Of a stretch of DNA of 64,000 bases, positions 17,503 to 26,712 are shown piece after piece. The notes under the pieces were generated by a model. The model was given only the letters and a program-made list of their open reading frames with translations. It did no database searches and was not told the DNA's origin. This stretch comes from Prolixibacteraceae bacterium (lineage in GTDB: Bacteria > Bacteroidota > Bacteroidia > Bacteroidales > Prolixibacteraceae), in contig CP082230.1 of assembly GCA_019856515.1 (NCBI GenBank), forward strand, positions 4,836,001 through 4,900,000. The letters run 5' to 3'. Position 1 is the first letter of the stretch; every line of letters begins with the position of its first letter. The position numbers and the translations under genes were made by a program.

Positions 17503-17879
17503 ATTAGCCACGGATTCAATGGATAAGGCGGATTGATAAGAACCGCTAAGACACGGACGGGGTCGAAGCGCAGGGATGGGACAGCTGCTGGGAATGGGGT
17601 GCTGCCGCTCGGTATCGTGTGTCAACCCTACCATCGAGCAATTTGCCCGTGATGCAATTTACGCTACGCAGATGAATACTACGGTTGTCGCTCTCTTGTG
17701 GTACGATGCCGAGCGGAGCTCGGCGTTCCCAGCGGTTGAGGTTTCCCTCTCGTGCCAAGGCATTGGCACAAACTAAGCATTATTTGTTGTGGAATGGATG
17801 ACATTGTTATGTGGTGGTTTGTGCCAATTCATTGGCACGCCTTGTGCCTAGGGTTGATGTATGGTTGATACAAGGTAAT
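17503..17879. repeat. R2 array right of the island, copy 1
   Basis: Opens TTAGCCACGGATTCAATGG and carries the same GCTGGGAA...CCGCTCGGTATCGT / ACGATGCCGAGCGG...TTCCCAGC inverted repeat as the left-hand R2 copy at 7114-7397. It also contains, at about 17741-17870, the GTGCCAA...TTGGCAC double hairpin found in R1, so R1 and R2 are mosaics of shared sub-modules. Confidence 0.8.
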
Positions 17880-18167
17880 TATAGTCACGGATTCAATGGA
17901 TAAGGCGGATCGACAAGAACCACTAAGACACGGACGGGGATCGAAGCGCAGGGATGGGACAGCTGCTGGGAACGGGGTGCTGCTGCTCGGTATCGTGTGT
18001 CAACCCTACCATCGAGCAATTTGCCCGTGGTAACCTACGCTACGCAGATGAATACTACAGTTGTCGCTCTCTTGTGGTACGATGCCGAGCGGTTGAGGTT
18101 TCTCTCTCGTGCCAAGGCATTGGCACGCCTTGCGCTTAGGGTTGATGTATGGTTGATACAAGGTAAT
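17880..18167. repeat. R2 array, copy 2
   Basis: Second direct copy, starting at TATAGTCACGGATTCAATGG. It is about 90 bases shorter than copy 1: the second GTGCCAA hairpin is reduced to a single GTGCCAAGGCATTGGCAC, and the right arm of the long hairpin lacks the GAGCTCGGCGTTCCCA stretch. Confidence 0.8.
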
Positions 18168-18470
18168 TATAGTCACGGATTCAATGGGTAAGGCGGATTG
18201 ACAAGAACCACTAAGACACGGACGGGGATCGAAGCGCAGGGATGGGACAGCTGCTGGGAACGGGGTGCTGCTGCTCGGCATCGTGTGTCAACCCTACCAT
18301 CGAGCAATTTGCCCGTGATGCAACCTACGCTATGCAGATGAATACTACGGTTGTCGCTCTCTTGTTGCACTATGCCGAGCGGAGCTCGGCGTTCCCAGCG
18401 GTTGTGGTTTCCCTCTCGTGCCAATTCATTGGCACACCTTGCGCGTTAGGTTGATGTATGGTTGCCGAGT
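18168..18470. repeat. R2 array, copy 3
   Basis: Third direct copy, ending in a GTGCCAATTCATTGGCAC hairpin (18419-18436) and TTGATGTATGGTTGCCGAG, which also ends the corresponding stretch of R1 copies 1 and 2. The following 18470-18598 holds no further repeat unit. Confidence 0.8.
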
Positions 18471-18545
18471 TTGGGGGTTGTGTTTTCAAGGGGGAGCTTG
18501 ATGTTTTTGAAATAAGTTTACTTTTTTTGAAACCTTGGAGGGGAT

Positions 18546-18568
18546 GTTTCCGTCCTATGGACAGAAAC
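18546..18568. promoter_or_regulatory. Short hairpin upstream of a small membrane protein gene
   Basis: GTTTCCGTCC and GGACAGAAAC pair at 9 of 10 positions around TAT, ending 31 bases before the ATG at 18599. It could be an operator, a leader hairpin or the terminus of the repeat tract. No promoter boxes are clear. Confidence 0.35.
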
Positions 18569-18598
18569 AAAGAATATAACATTTAATTATAGATAATT

Positions 18599-18985
18599 AT
18601 GGAAGATATTTTAATTCCTTTAGGTTTTTTCTTGATGACGTACAAGATCATTGATATCATTCTTAAATCGAAGAATAGAGGTCGTCTTTACAAGTTGCTT
18701 GCAGAGAAGCAGCTAAATGCAGGAGATGTGTCGGATGTGGTAAAATCGTTAGATCAAGTGACGGAGAATTTTACGGATAAGTGGGCTAGTTTGAAGTGGG
18801 CAGTGGTATCTATTTTCACTGGGATGGGACTGTTTTTAATTGATTATTTGAATCGTAATATGTATGATGGAGACCGATTTACATCACATCAAGCCTTTGG
18901 TGCTGTAGGAATTTTGTCGATTTCGGTTGGGCTAGGTTTTTTAGTCTATTTCTTGATTGTTTATTTGAGGCGTAATAAGGATTAG
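18599..18985 (+). CDS. Small three-TM membrane protein (DUF6249-like)
   Basis: A 128-residue protein with hydrophobic segments at about 5-22 (LIPLGFFLMTYKIIDIIL), 62-82 (LKWAVVSIFTGMGLFLIDYL) and 100-122 (FGAVGILSISVGLGFLVYFLIVY). The region between the first two contains a regular amphipathic KLLAEKQLNAGDVSDVVKSL helix. It resembles the small DUF6249 membrane proteins of Bacteroidota, which are often near ECF sigma factors, but this match is only by layout. It is a single-gene unit with a clear terminator downstream. Function unknown. Confidence 0.75.
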   Translation: MEDILIPLGFFLMTYKIIDIILKSKNRGRLYKLLAEKQLNAGDVSDVVKSLDQVTENFTDKWASLKWAVVSIFTGMGLFLIDYLNRNMYDGDRFTSHQAFGAVGILSISVGLGFLVYFLIVYLRRNKD

Positions 18986-19017
18986 TGGCTCTGTTATCTT
19001 GGTGCTTTACTGTCAAT

Positions 19018-19056
19018 AGCGTTGTACAAACTTTGGGTTGTGCAACGCTTTTTTTG
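19018..19056 (+). terminator. Rho-independent terminator after the small membrane protein gene
   Basis: AGCGTTGTACAA (19018-19029) pairs with TTGTGCAACGCT (19038-19049), 11 of 12, followed by a run of seven T. Confidence 0.85.
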
Positions 19057-19240
19057 TTGGGACTTATTTGTTGTGATTTTAAATACGGTAAAAATCGATA
19101 TGAATACGATTTACAATAGTCTTAATAAAAACATTTATGGCTTTTATTTGTTAAGAAATCGGTACTAAAAAAGAACAAATCAATACAAAAACCTTATTGA
19201 TCCTTGTTGCTGAAATTAGATAAATAAAAGAATTAAGACT

Positions 19241-21502
19241 ATGGCATTCGATTTTGACTTGATAAAAGGCGTCTATCAACAGATGGCTTCTAAGATTATT
19301 ACTGCAAGAGAGACTTTAGGTAGGCCTTTGACCTATACAGAGAAGGTTCTTCTTAGTCATCTATATAGTGGGAGTGATGTAAGAGATTTTCAGCGGGGTG
19401 TGGATTATGTGAATTTTGCACCTGATCGTGTAGCAATGCAAGATGCCACAGCACAGATGGCAATCTTACAGTTTATGCAAGCTGGTCGACCTAAGGTTGC
19501 AGTTCCTTCTACGGTACATTGTGATCACCTTATCCAAGCAAAAGATGGAGCAAAGAGAGATTTAGAGGTGGCGGAAGTGACAAATAAAGAGGTTTATGAT
19601 TTTCTTTCGAGTGCGTCACAGAAATACGGTCTTGGCTTTTGGAAACCAGGTGCAGGAATTATTCACCAAGTTATTTTGGAGAATTATGCTTTCCCAGGCG
19701 GAATGATGATTGGAACCGATTCGCATACTCCTAATGCTGGAGGTTTAGGAATGGTGGCTATTGGTGTTGGTGGTGCTGATGCTGTGGATGTAATGACAGG
19801 GTTGTCGTGGGAGTTAAAGTTTCCAAAGATCATTGGTATTAAGCTTACAGGTCAATTAAATGGCTGGTGTTCGGCTAAAGATGTTATTCTTAAAGTGGCA
19901 GGTATCCTAACGGTAAAAGGAGGAACTGGTTCTATTGTAGAGTATTTTGGGGAAGGGGCACAATCGCTATCATGTACAGGTAAAGGTACGATATGTAATA
20001 TGGGTGCTGAAATTGGAGCGACAACCTCTCTGTTTGGTTATGATGAGCAGATGTATGACTACTTGGTGGCAACAGGGCGTAAGGATGTTGCGGAGTTGGC
20101 TAACTTATATAAGAATTTATTGACCGCTGATCAAGAGGTTTATGCCGAGCCTAATAAGTATTTTGATGAAGTGATTGAGATTAATTTAGATACATTAGAG
20201 CCATATATCAATGGTCCTTTTACTCCTGATTTGGCTACGCCATTGAGTGAGTTTGCTGCGACGGCAGTGAAAAATGGTTGGCCATTGAATATGGATGTGG
20301 GTTTGATTGGATCGTGTACTAACTCTAGTTATGAGGATATCGCTCGTGCTGCATCTATAGCTAAACAGGCTATAGCGAATAATATTGATTTTAAATCAGA
20401 GTTTACTGTAACTCCAGGGTCTGAACAGGTTAGATATACCGTAGATAGAGATGGTTATCTGGGCGTGTTTGAGAAGATAGGAGGACAGGTTCTTTCGAAT
20501 GCTTGTGGTCCATGTATTGGACAGTGGGCAAGACATAATGCGGCGGATTTGGATGAAAATAGTATTATGACTTCATTCAATCGTAATTTTGCGAAACGAA
20601 ATGATGGTAATCCAAAGACACATGGTTTTGTGGCTTCGCCTGAAATTGTTACAGCATTCTCTATAGCAGGTCGTTTAGATTTTAATCCGATGACTGATAC
20701 CCTTATTAATAAAGATGGGGTAGAGGTTCGACTTGTAGAACCTTCGGGTGATCGATTGCCTATGAAAGGGTTTGATGTAGACGATCTTGGGTTTATTGCA
20801 CCTGATGATCGTAAAGATGTGGCGGTTGTGATAGATCCAGATTCAGATCGACTGCAAGAACTTACTCCTTTTAATGTTTGGGATGGTAAAGATTTGGTAG
20901 ATCTTCCGCTGCTGATTAAAGCAAAAGGAAAATGTACTACAGATCATATCAGTATGGCTGGTCCATGGTTGAAGTATAGAGGTCATTTGGATAATATTTC
21001 TAATAATTTATTGATCGGTGGCGTAAACTTCTTTAATGAGAAGACAAACAGTGTAAAGAATCAGTTGACTGGGGAGTATGGTGCTGTTCCAGATGTGGCA
21101 AGAGTCTATAAGGCGAACCATATTCAATCTGTGATTGTTGGAGATGAGAATTATGGGGAAGGATCTTCAAGAGAGCATGCTGCAATGGAGCCTCGCCACT
21201 TAAATGTTGGTGCTGTATTGGTTCGATCTTTTGCTCGAATTCATGAAACGAATCTTAAGAAACAAGGTATTCTTGCTGTTACTTTTAAGGACCCTAAGGA
21301 TTATGACAAGGTGAAAGAAAATGATCGTTTCTCTTTTCTTGGCTTAGCGGAGTTTACTCCCGGTAAAAGTATATTGGTGAAAATTGTTCATGACGATGGT
21401 TCCGAAGATCTTTTTGAAGTGAATCATACATATAATGAATTGCAAATTGAGTGGTTTAAAGCTGGCTCATGTCTGAATTATATTAAGCGAATAAATAAAT
21501 AG
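19241..21502 (+). CDS. acn: Aconitate hydratase (mitochondrial type)
   Basis: TCA-cycle enzyme that interconverts citrate and isocitrate using a [4Fe-4S] cluster. At 753 residues it matches the mitochondrial/Bacteroidota aconitase length. The cluster ligands are visible: Cys359 in [11 protein letters not shown], and Cys422 and Cys425 in CGPCIGQW. Other family motifs are [14 protein letters not shown], the cis-aconitate loop [10 protein letters not shown] and the swivelling-domain [14 protein letters not shown]. It is monocistronic, with a terminator at 21524-21555. No promoter match was convincing in the 180 bases upstream. Confidence 0.97.
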   Translation: MAFDFDLIKGVYQQMASKIITARETLGRPLTYTEKVLLSHLYSGSDVRDFQRGVDYVNFAPDRVAMQDATAQMAILQFMQAGRPKVAVPSTVHCDHLIQAKDGAKRDLEVAEVTNKEVYDFLSSASQKYGLGFWKPGAGIIHQVILENYAFPGGMMIGTDSHTPNAGGLGMVAIGVGGADAVDVMTGLSWELKFPKIIGIKLTGQLNGWCSAKDVILKVAGILTVKGGTGSIVEYFGEGAQSLSCTGKGTICNMGAEIGATTSLFGYDEQMYDYLVATGRKDVAELANLYKNLLTADQEVYAEPNKYFDEVIEINLDTLEPYINGPFTPDLATPLSEFAATAVKNGWPLNMDVGLIGSCTNSSYEDIARAASIAKQAIANNIDFKSEFTVTPGSEQVRYTVDRDGYLGVFEKIGGQVLSNACGPCIGQWARHNAADLDENSIMTSFNRNFAKRNDGNPKTHGFVASPEIVTAFSIAGRLDFNPMTDTLINKDGVEVRLVEPSGDRLPMKGFDVDDLGFIAPDDRKDVAVVIDPDSDRLQELTPFNVWDGKDLVDLPLLIKAKGKCTTDHISMAGPWLKYRGHLDNISNNLLIGGVNFFNEKTNSVKNQLTGEYGAVPDVARVYKANHIQSVIVGDENYGEGSSREHAAMEPRHLNVGAVLVRSFARIHETNLKKQGILAVTFKDPKDYDKVKENDRFSFLGLAEFTPGKSILVKIVHDDGSEDLFEVNHTYNELQIEWFKAGSCLNYIKRINK

Positions 21503-21523
21503 TACTTAGTGTTTAATTTTTAG

Positions 21524-21555
21524 AAAAAAGGGAGCCGTTGTTGTTCCCTTTTTTT
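21524..21555 (+). terminator. Terminator of acn
   Basis: AAAAAAGGGA (21524-21533) pairs with TCCCTTTTTT (21545-21554), with the T run directly following the GGG/CCC stem. Confidence 0.85.
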
Positions 21556-21599
21556 GTTTGTATATTATCGGTACCAATACCAACTGGTGGGCATGATTG

Positions 21600-21623
21600 G
21601 CATATTTTTATATAAAAATATGC
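21600..21623. promoter_or_regulatory. Perfect 24-bp AT-rich palindrome
   Basis: Each half is GCATATTTTTAT or its reverse complement, with no mismatch and no spacer. It lies about 10 bases upstream of the candidate -33 box of the propeller regulator gene, a position suited to an operator or to DNA bending. Confidence 0.5.
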
Positions 21624-21632
21624 TCCGAATAG

Positions 21633-21661
21633 TTGTTTTTTGGGTGAACTAGATATATTTG
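21633..21661 (+). promoter_or_regulatory. Bacteroidota-type promoter for the propeller regulator
   Basis: TTG at 21633-21635 and TATATTTG at 21654-21661, spacing 18. This fits the TAnnTTTG -7 box exactly. The start codon is 54 bases downstream of the -7 box. Confidence 0.5.
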
Positions 21662-21715
21662 TAAACATAATATAGTGTAATACTGTCTATAAAAGTAAAT
21701 TATCAAAAAATAACT

Positions 21716-24619
21716 ATGCGGTTGAGGGCCATAAATCTTATTCTTTTATATCTTCTTTTTCAATCTGTAGTTGCATTATCTGCAGCTAAGAGTATGTCTA
21801 TCCCTCTATATGATGTGGTGAATGTTAGTAAGTATGAATATGGTGCTTGTAATAAGAATTATGGCATAGCCTCTGATGATAAAGGGCGCATATTTCTTGC
21901 CAATGATATGGGGTTGGTGGTATATGATGGCTTGAAATGGAATTTATATCCTCATCCACGGAAGTTTGCTTTAACTCAAATATATATATCTAAGAAAGGA
22001 ACTGTTTATTCGAGTAGTGCCTCAGAAATGGGAGTTTGGTATATAAATCCTAGAGGCCAATATAGTTATAGACAGTTGACTACTCCATTTATAGATCATA
22101 GAGAAGTTGAGATTTGTAATATATGTGAATCTAAATCTGGAGCAATATATTTTAATAGAGCAGGTAAGGTATATTCAATAACAAATTCGGTTGTTGAAGA
22201 TACACAGATAAATATGGATTTGTCACTTCTATACGAAGATCATGGAACCATCACTGATTTGGATAACGGTCAATTGTCGTATTTTCAGGAGACCAAAGAA
22301 GAGGTTGACAAACTTTTGGGTCATGTAGATGGTGTAGAAGTAAAGAAGATAATAAAACTCAATAAGGATAATTTTCTTTATCTAACTCTAAAAAATAGGT
22401 TGTACCTCCATTGTAACAAAACGTCATTGGAGTTGTGGAACACTATGCTTGCTCACAAGCTTGGTAATTGTAAGATAAATAAGATACAGCGTTATAATAA
22501 CCAGTTGATTTTTAGTACTCAAAATCGAGGACTATATATATATGACCTTTTTACGGATCGTCATATTGAGATCAATAAGATGAATTACTTGAATAGTAAT
22601 AGGATTACTGATTTTGTTGTTGATCAACATGGGCGAATTCTAGTTTCCACGATGTTAGGTGTGTCATTTATTGAGCCTAACTATTCGAAGCAAACCTATT
22701 ATCTTCATAGTAGTATTGGAAATGAGATATATACTATCGCTAAGATGAATGATTGTCTGTTGATTGGTACGGAGAGAGGTCTGTTCTCAATTCATCAGAA
22801 TGATCTCTCAAAATCAAAGATGATCAAGAGATATAAGGTGCTTCCGATTCCTTTTGGTCGTGTTTGGTCGTTGACAAGAACGGATGAGGGAATCGTATGT
22901 GGGCATAGTAAAGGGACATATTTAATAAATAAGTGTTTTGAGGTTGTGAAAATCTCTGGGTATAAGAATGGGCAGAGTTTTCAGCCTATTCGGTTTAATG
23001 GTGTTACGGGGCGTTTTTGGATACAAAATGCTAGTGATGCGATTGTTTTGTATAAAGAACCTTTTGATCAAAATAAGCCCATAAAATATAGTCAGATTAA
23101 TAATCCAGGTCAATCTTTGGCAGTATATGATGAGTATTTGTGGACCATAAAATCAGGAGAACATGATATCTATCGAATTCCAATAGAGTATCCTAGAAAA
23201 GGCCCTATTAAAGAGCAGTTGTTTTTGAGAAATAATGGTATATATGCAGAACGGACAGAGGTGCTTGATGGGGATCTAGCGTTTTTTACAGAGAAAGGTA
23301 TTTTTCGATATGATACACTTAAAGATACTATTCGTGAAGCTACCTTTGCTAAAAAACCATTAGGTCAGTATTTCAACTCAAGTAAGACTTTTCGAGTTTC
23401 TCCTTTTACCTATTGGTTTTTGCATGGGAATGACATTGCTCTTTTTAAGAAGAATGATGAGCAAGTGAATCAATTATCACACTATGCCTTTGATGATCAT
23501 CAGCATAGTTTAGTGGATGAATTTGAGTATATTTTTCCGTTAAATAGTAGTCAGTCTATTGTCTGTATTCAAAATGGCTTTACCATTGTGAATCATGATG
23601 AAACCCTTCATAATAATGCCTTGAAACTATGGATTGGAGAGCTAGAAGTTTATAGTTCGGACCATAAACTTGATCTATATAATGCGAATGATATCCCGTC
23701 TAATATCGTATTGACTTCCCCTGTAAAGAAGCTTTCGTTTAGTATTGGATCGGAACAACTTCCAAAGAAGAGACTTGTTACTAAGTACCGAATAAATAAG
23801 AGAGATAGTATCTGGACTGAGTTTGATCATACCAGACCTTTAACATTTTGTGAGTTAAAGCCTGGGAGTTATGCGTTGCAGATACGTAGTTGGAATGAGT
23901 TGGGAGTTGAGGAGGGGAACCTAACTCTTCCTTTTAAGGTCAATCAGAAATGGTATGAGTATATTAACTCGTTTGTGATTGGATCGATCTTATTTTTTAT
24001 AACCATCTTTCTTATTGTGGTCCATTATATTGGGAAATATAATAGGCGTAAGATTCGTATCTTGACGTTAAAAAATCAACAGATTAAGCAGAGAGAGCAT
24101 CGTAAAAAGCTTGAAGTAGAGAAGAAGGTTGTAGAGTTTCGGAATCAGAATCTAAGAAGTGAGTTGGATGCGAAGAGTCGACAGCTTATTCTTTTTGCGA
24201 TGGATAAAGATCAGACCTCTAGAATACTAAATGATATAAAATTACGCTTTGCATCGTTGAAACAGGACCTAAAATATAGGCTGCCTGATAAATATTATGA
24301 TGCACATGTAGCTTATCTCGATGAACTTATTGATAAGTATAGTGATACAGAAGAGCTACGTAAGTTTATTGATCAGCAACATAAGGATTTTATAAAAGAG
24401 TTGTTGTTTAGATGTCCAAGTTTGACTGATAAAGAGTTGAGGACTGCCATCTTAATAAAGATGGATTTTTCGAATCAGAAGATTGCTGAACTATTTCAAG
24501 TATCTGTTCGTTCTATTGAAATATACAGGTACAACATCCGTAAAAAGATGTCTCTAGATCATGCTGTGAATCTAAAAGATCACTTGATTGAGTTGTTTAA
24601 TACGATGCAAATTCAATAA
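21716..24619 (+). CDS. Membrane-spanning beta-propeller/Y_Y_Y regulator with LuxR-type HTH
   Basis: A 967-residue one-component regulator. Signal peptide about 1-23 (LILLYLLFQSVVALSAA). A periplasmic two-component-type propeller follows, with repeats such as YGIASDDKGRIFLANDMGLV and ITDFVVDQHGRILVSTMLGV, then a Y_Y_Y Ig-like domain ending CELKPGSYALQIRSWNELG. One TM segment lies at about 750-772, a coiled coil at about 775-830, and a C-terminal helix-turn-helix at about 902-960 (LTDKELRTAILIKMDFSNQK, then IAELFQVSVRSIEIYRYNI). No kinase or receiver is present, so it must signal by conformation across the membrane. Similar regulators in Bacteroidota control polysaccharide or envelope genes, but no target cluster adjoins it. 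Confidence 0.92.
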   Translation: MRLRAINLILLYLLFQSVVALSAAKSMSIPLYDVVNVSKYEYGACNKNYGIASDDKGRIFLANDMGLVVYDGLKWNLYPHPRKFALTQIYISKKGTVYSSSASEMGVWYINPRGQYSYRQLTTPFIDHREVEICNICESKSGAIYFNRAGKVYSITNSVVEDTQINMDLSLLYEDHGTITDLDNGQLSYFQETKEEVDKLLGHVDGVEVKKIIKLNKDNFLYLTLKNRLYLHCNKTSLELWNTMLAHKLGNCKINKIQRYNNQLIFSTQNRGLYIYDLFTDRHIEINKMNYLNSNRITDFVVDQHGRILVSTMLGVSFIEPNYSKQTYYLHSSIGNEIYTIAKMNDCLLIGTERGLFSIHQNDLSKSKMIKRYKVLPIPFGRVWSLTRTDEGIVCGHSKGTYLINKCFEVVKISGYKNGQSFQPIRFNGVTGRFWIQNASDAIVLYKEPFDQNKPIKYSQINNPGQSLAVYDEYLWTIKSGEHDIYRIPIEYPRKGPIKEQLFLRNNGIYAERTEVLDGDLAFFTEKGIFRYDTLKDTIREATFAKKPLGQYFNSSKTFRVSPFTYWFLHGNDIALFKKNDEQVNQLSHYAFDDHQHSLVDEFEYIFPLNSSQSIVCIQNGFTIVNHDETLHNNALKLWIGELEVYSSDHKLDLYNANDIPSNIVLTSPVKKLSFSIGSEQLPKKRLVTKYRINKRDSIWTEFDHTRPLTFCELKPGSYALQIRSWNELGVEEGNLTLPFKVNQKWYEYINSFVIGSILFFITIFLIVVHYIGKYNRRKIRILTLKNQQIKQREHRKKLEVEKKVVEFRNQNLRSELDAKSRQLILFAMDKDQTSRILNDIKLRFASLKQDLKYRLPDKYYDAHVAYLDELIDKYSDTEELRKFIDQQHKDFIKELLFRCPSLTDKELRTAILIKMDFSNQKIAELFQVSVRSIEIYRYNIRKKMSLDHAVNLKDHLIELFNTMQIQ

Positions 24620-24729
24620 AAATGAAACAAAAATAAAACAGATAAGTTGTGTTATATATCTAGACTATTTTTGTCATCTTTGCCGACCATAGCAAGTTGT
24701 TTAAATAATAAATTGAAGAATACAGTTAC

Positions 24730-25251
24730 ATGATCTATTTTTTTCGTATACTTTCACCTGATCACCCTGATTTTATTTGTGAAATACAAGTGGATGGAAC
24801 TTCTACACTTTTCACATTTCATAAAGCAATTCAATCTGCATGTGATATTGATGAGTCATTTTGTTCATTCTTTACATGTGATGAAGATTGGAATAAGGAG
24901 AAAGAGTATACAGCAGTAGATATGGGTATCGAGGGCGATGAATTTGTTTCGATGGAGAAGATAACCCTTTCTGAATTGATTGTTGAGAAAAAGCAAAAAC
25001 TGATTTATGCATACGATATTATCGAAAATCGTAGTTTATATATCGAGGTAACAGAGTTTTGGAATGACAGAAATCTAGATATGCCAGTATTGTGTCATAT
25101 TGAAGGAGATGTAAAGGCACCTGTTGTTCGTCAAGAGATTGGAGTGGATAGTGGTTTTGTGGACGAATTAGATGACCCTTACTTTGATGATAGCTCATGG
25201 GATGATGAGATGGGAAGTGAGTTTGACTCCATTGATGATCTAGATATTTAA
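24730..25251 (+). CDS. pRiA4b ORF-3-like (IS1096 passenger TnpR-type) protein
   Basis: A 173-residue acidic protein opening MIYFFRILSPDHPDFICEIQ, with the family-like LHxAIQ..FCSFFTCDEDW segment and LIYAYDIIENRSLYIEVTEF, and an Asp/Glu-rich C-terminal tail (DDPYFDDSSWDDEM). The family is named after a mobile-element passenger but is common on Bacteroidota chromosomes. It lies 20 bases upstream of miaA, the same strand, and this pairing is familiar from related genomes. A TATTTTTG -7-like box lies about 60 bases upstream of the start. The molecular function is unknown. Confidence 0.8.
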   Translation: MIYFFRILSPDHPDFICEIQVDGTSTLFTFHKAIQSACDIDESFCSFFTCDEDWNKEKEYTAVDMGIEGDEFVSMEKITLSELIVEKKQKLIYAYDIIENRSLYIEVTEFWNDRNLDMPVLCHIEGDVKAPVVRQEIGVDSGFVDELDDPYFDDSSWDDEMGSEFDSIDDLDI

Positions 25252-25271
25252 TTTCTACGAAAATCATAGAG

Positions 25272-26168
25272 ATGAAAACATTAGTCGTAATAACCGGACC
25301 TACGGGAGTTGGAAAGACAGATTTAAGTATTCGAATTGCGGAAACATTTCAGACGGAGATTATTTCGTGTGATTCTAGGCAGCTCTTTAAGGAGATGACA
25401 ATAGGTACGGCGGTACCAACGCAAGAGGAGTTGTCAAGAGTACCTCATCACTTTATTCAGACTCATTCTGTTCATGATTACTATAATGCCGCACAATTTG
25501 AGGTGGATGTATTAGCAAAGTTGGACGACCTATTTGAATCAAAGCAATTGGTTGTGATGACTGGCGGCTCAATGATGTACATCGATGCAGTGTGTAAAGG
25601 TATTGATGATCTACCCACTGTGACTCCAGTGGTTCGTAATGGTTTACTAAAACAGTATGAGGAAGAGGGAATTGATAATATCATGCAAGAGCTTAAGGAG
25701 CATGATCCTGTCTATTACACTCAGGTGGACTTAAATAACCATAAGAGAGTGATCCATGCTGTTGAGATTATTAGAATGACAGGTGGACCTTACTCTGAAT
25801 TACGAACAAATACAGTTAAGAACCGTCCTTTTAATATTATAAAAATCTGTGTCAATCGCGAACGTGAAGAGGTGTATGATCGAATTAACCGAAGGGTATT
25901 GATGATGATAGATCAAGGATTAGAAGCGGAGGCACGATCGTTATACGACTATAAGGATTTACCTGCATTAAACACCGTTGGGTATAGAGAGTTCTTTAAC
26001 TACTTTGGTGGAGAAAAAGACCTCGATTATGCTATTGAGAGAGTTCAAGCAAATAGTAGAAAGTATGCCCGAAAACAGTTGACATGGTTTAGAAGAGATA
26101 AGGCTTATGAATGGTTTCATCCTGATGAGCAAGAACAAATTGTTGACTTTATCAAATCACAACTTTAA
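25272..26168 (+). CDS. miaA: tRNA dimethylallyltransferase
   Basis: Adds a dimethylallyl group to A37 of tRNAs reading UNN codons. The P-loop GPTGVGKTDLS is at residues 9-19. Other family motifs are SCDSRQLFKEMTIGTA (substrate site), VMTGGSMMYIDAVCKG, and the C-terminal NTVGYREFFNYF and YARKQLTWFRRD. At 298 residues it is the normal length. It follows the pRiA4b-type gene closely and probably shares its transcript. A bidirectional terminator at 26194-26243 separates it from the convergent ohrR-type gene. Confidence 0.96.
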   Translation: MKTLVVITGPTGVGKTDLSIRIAETFQTEIISCDSRQLFKEMTIGTAVPTQEELSRVPHHFIQTHSVHDYYNAAQFEVDVLAKLDDLFESKQLVVMTGGSMMYIDAVCKGIDDLPTVTPVVRNGLLKQYEEEGIDNIMQELKEHDPVYYTQVDLNNHKRVIHAVEIIRMTGGPYSELRTNTVKNRPFNIIKICVNREREEVYDRINRRVLMMIDQGLEAEARSLYDYKDLPALNTVGYREFFNYFGGEKDLDYAIERVQANSRKYARKQLTWFRRDKAYEWFHPDEQEQIVDFIKSQL

Positions 26169-26193
26169 TTCGTTGATATGTTGTGCAAATGTT

Positions 26194-26243
26194 TAGGCCC
26201 TAATTACTTCAGTTGTTTGTTTGAGTGAAGTCATTAAGGCCTA
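26194..26243. terminator. Bidirectional terminator between miaA and the MarR/OhrR gene
   Basis: TAGGCCCTAATTACTTCA (26194-26211) pairs with 26226-26243 at 16 of 18 positions around a 14-nt loop. Confidence 0.7.
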
Positions 26244-26261
26244 GATATCTTTTCTTGTAAT

Positions 26262-26702
26262 TTAATCTTCAGATAGAGATTTGTTGAGTAGTCCAATGAC
26301 ATCTTCTAAATCTTTTTTGATGCTTTGCATCTTGTCCATCGGCATATCCAATTTTTCAAATAAAGTGGTTGGAACACATGCGATATCACTCTTTAACTCT
26401 CTCGCCTTAGTGGTTAATTCGATAAATACCTTGCGTTCGTCTTTTGTGTCACGGGTGCGTATTATTAGCTCCATGGCCTCCATACGTTTTAGGAGTGGCG
26501 TTAAGGTATTACTATTTAGGTATAACTTTTCTCCTATAGACTTAACTGGTAAAGGAGATTCCTCCCATAGAACCATTAATACCAAGTATTGAGGGTAGGT
26601 CAACCCATATTGCTCCAATAGAGGTTGATAGAGCTTTGTTATCATTCTGCTTGCCACATAGAATGGAAAGCAGAATTGATTGGATATCTTTAGTTGTTCC
26701 AT
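26262..26702 (-). CDS. ohrR: MarR family regulator, OhrR-like peroxide sensor
   Basis: A 146-residue winged-helix repressor. The N-terminal NQFCFPFYVASR puts Cys11 in the place of the reactive sensor cysteine of OhrR, followed by the dimer/HTH core YGLTYPQYLVLMVLWEE, then LYLNSNTLTPLLKRME (recognition helix) and the wing DERKVFIELT. OhrR senses organic hydroperoxides and represses detoxification genes. It lies 10 bases downstream of the glutathione peroxidase gene on the same strand, so the pair is probably one operon; no ohr gene is visible. No operator was identified. Confidence 0.85.
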   Translation of the reverse strand: MEQLKISNQFCFPFYVASRMITKLYQPLLEQYGLTYPQYLVLMVLWEESPLPVKSIGEKLYLNSNTLTPLLKRMEAMELIIRTRDTKDERKVFIELTTKARELKSDIACVPTTLFEKLDMPMDKMQSIKKDLEDVIGLLNKSLSED

Positions 26703-26712
26703 ATATTTCTTG

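Noticed and set aside
7185..18454. Open frames of 60-90 codons in the R2 copies (MGQLLG...CCRS type)
   Set aside because: The frames shift and truncate between copies while the hairpin structure is kept, pointing to non-coding repeats.
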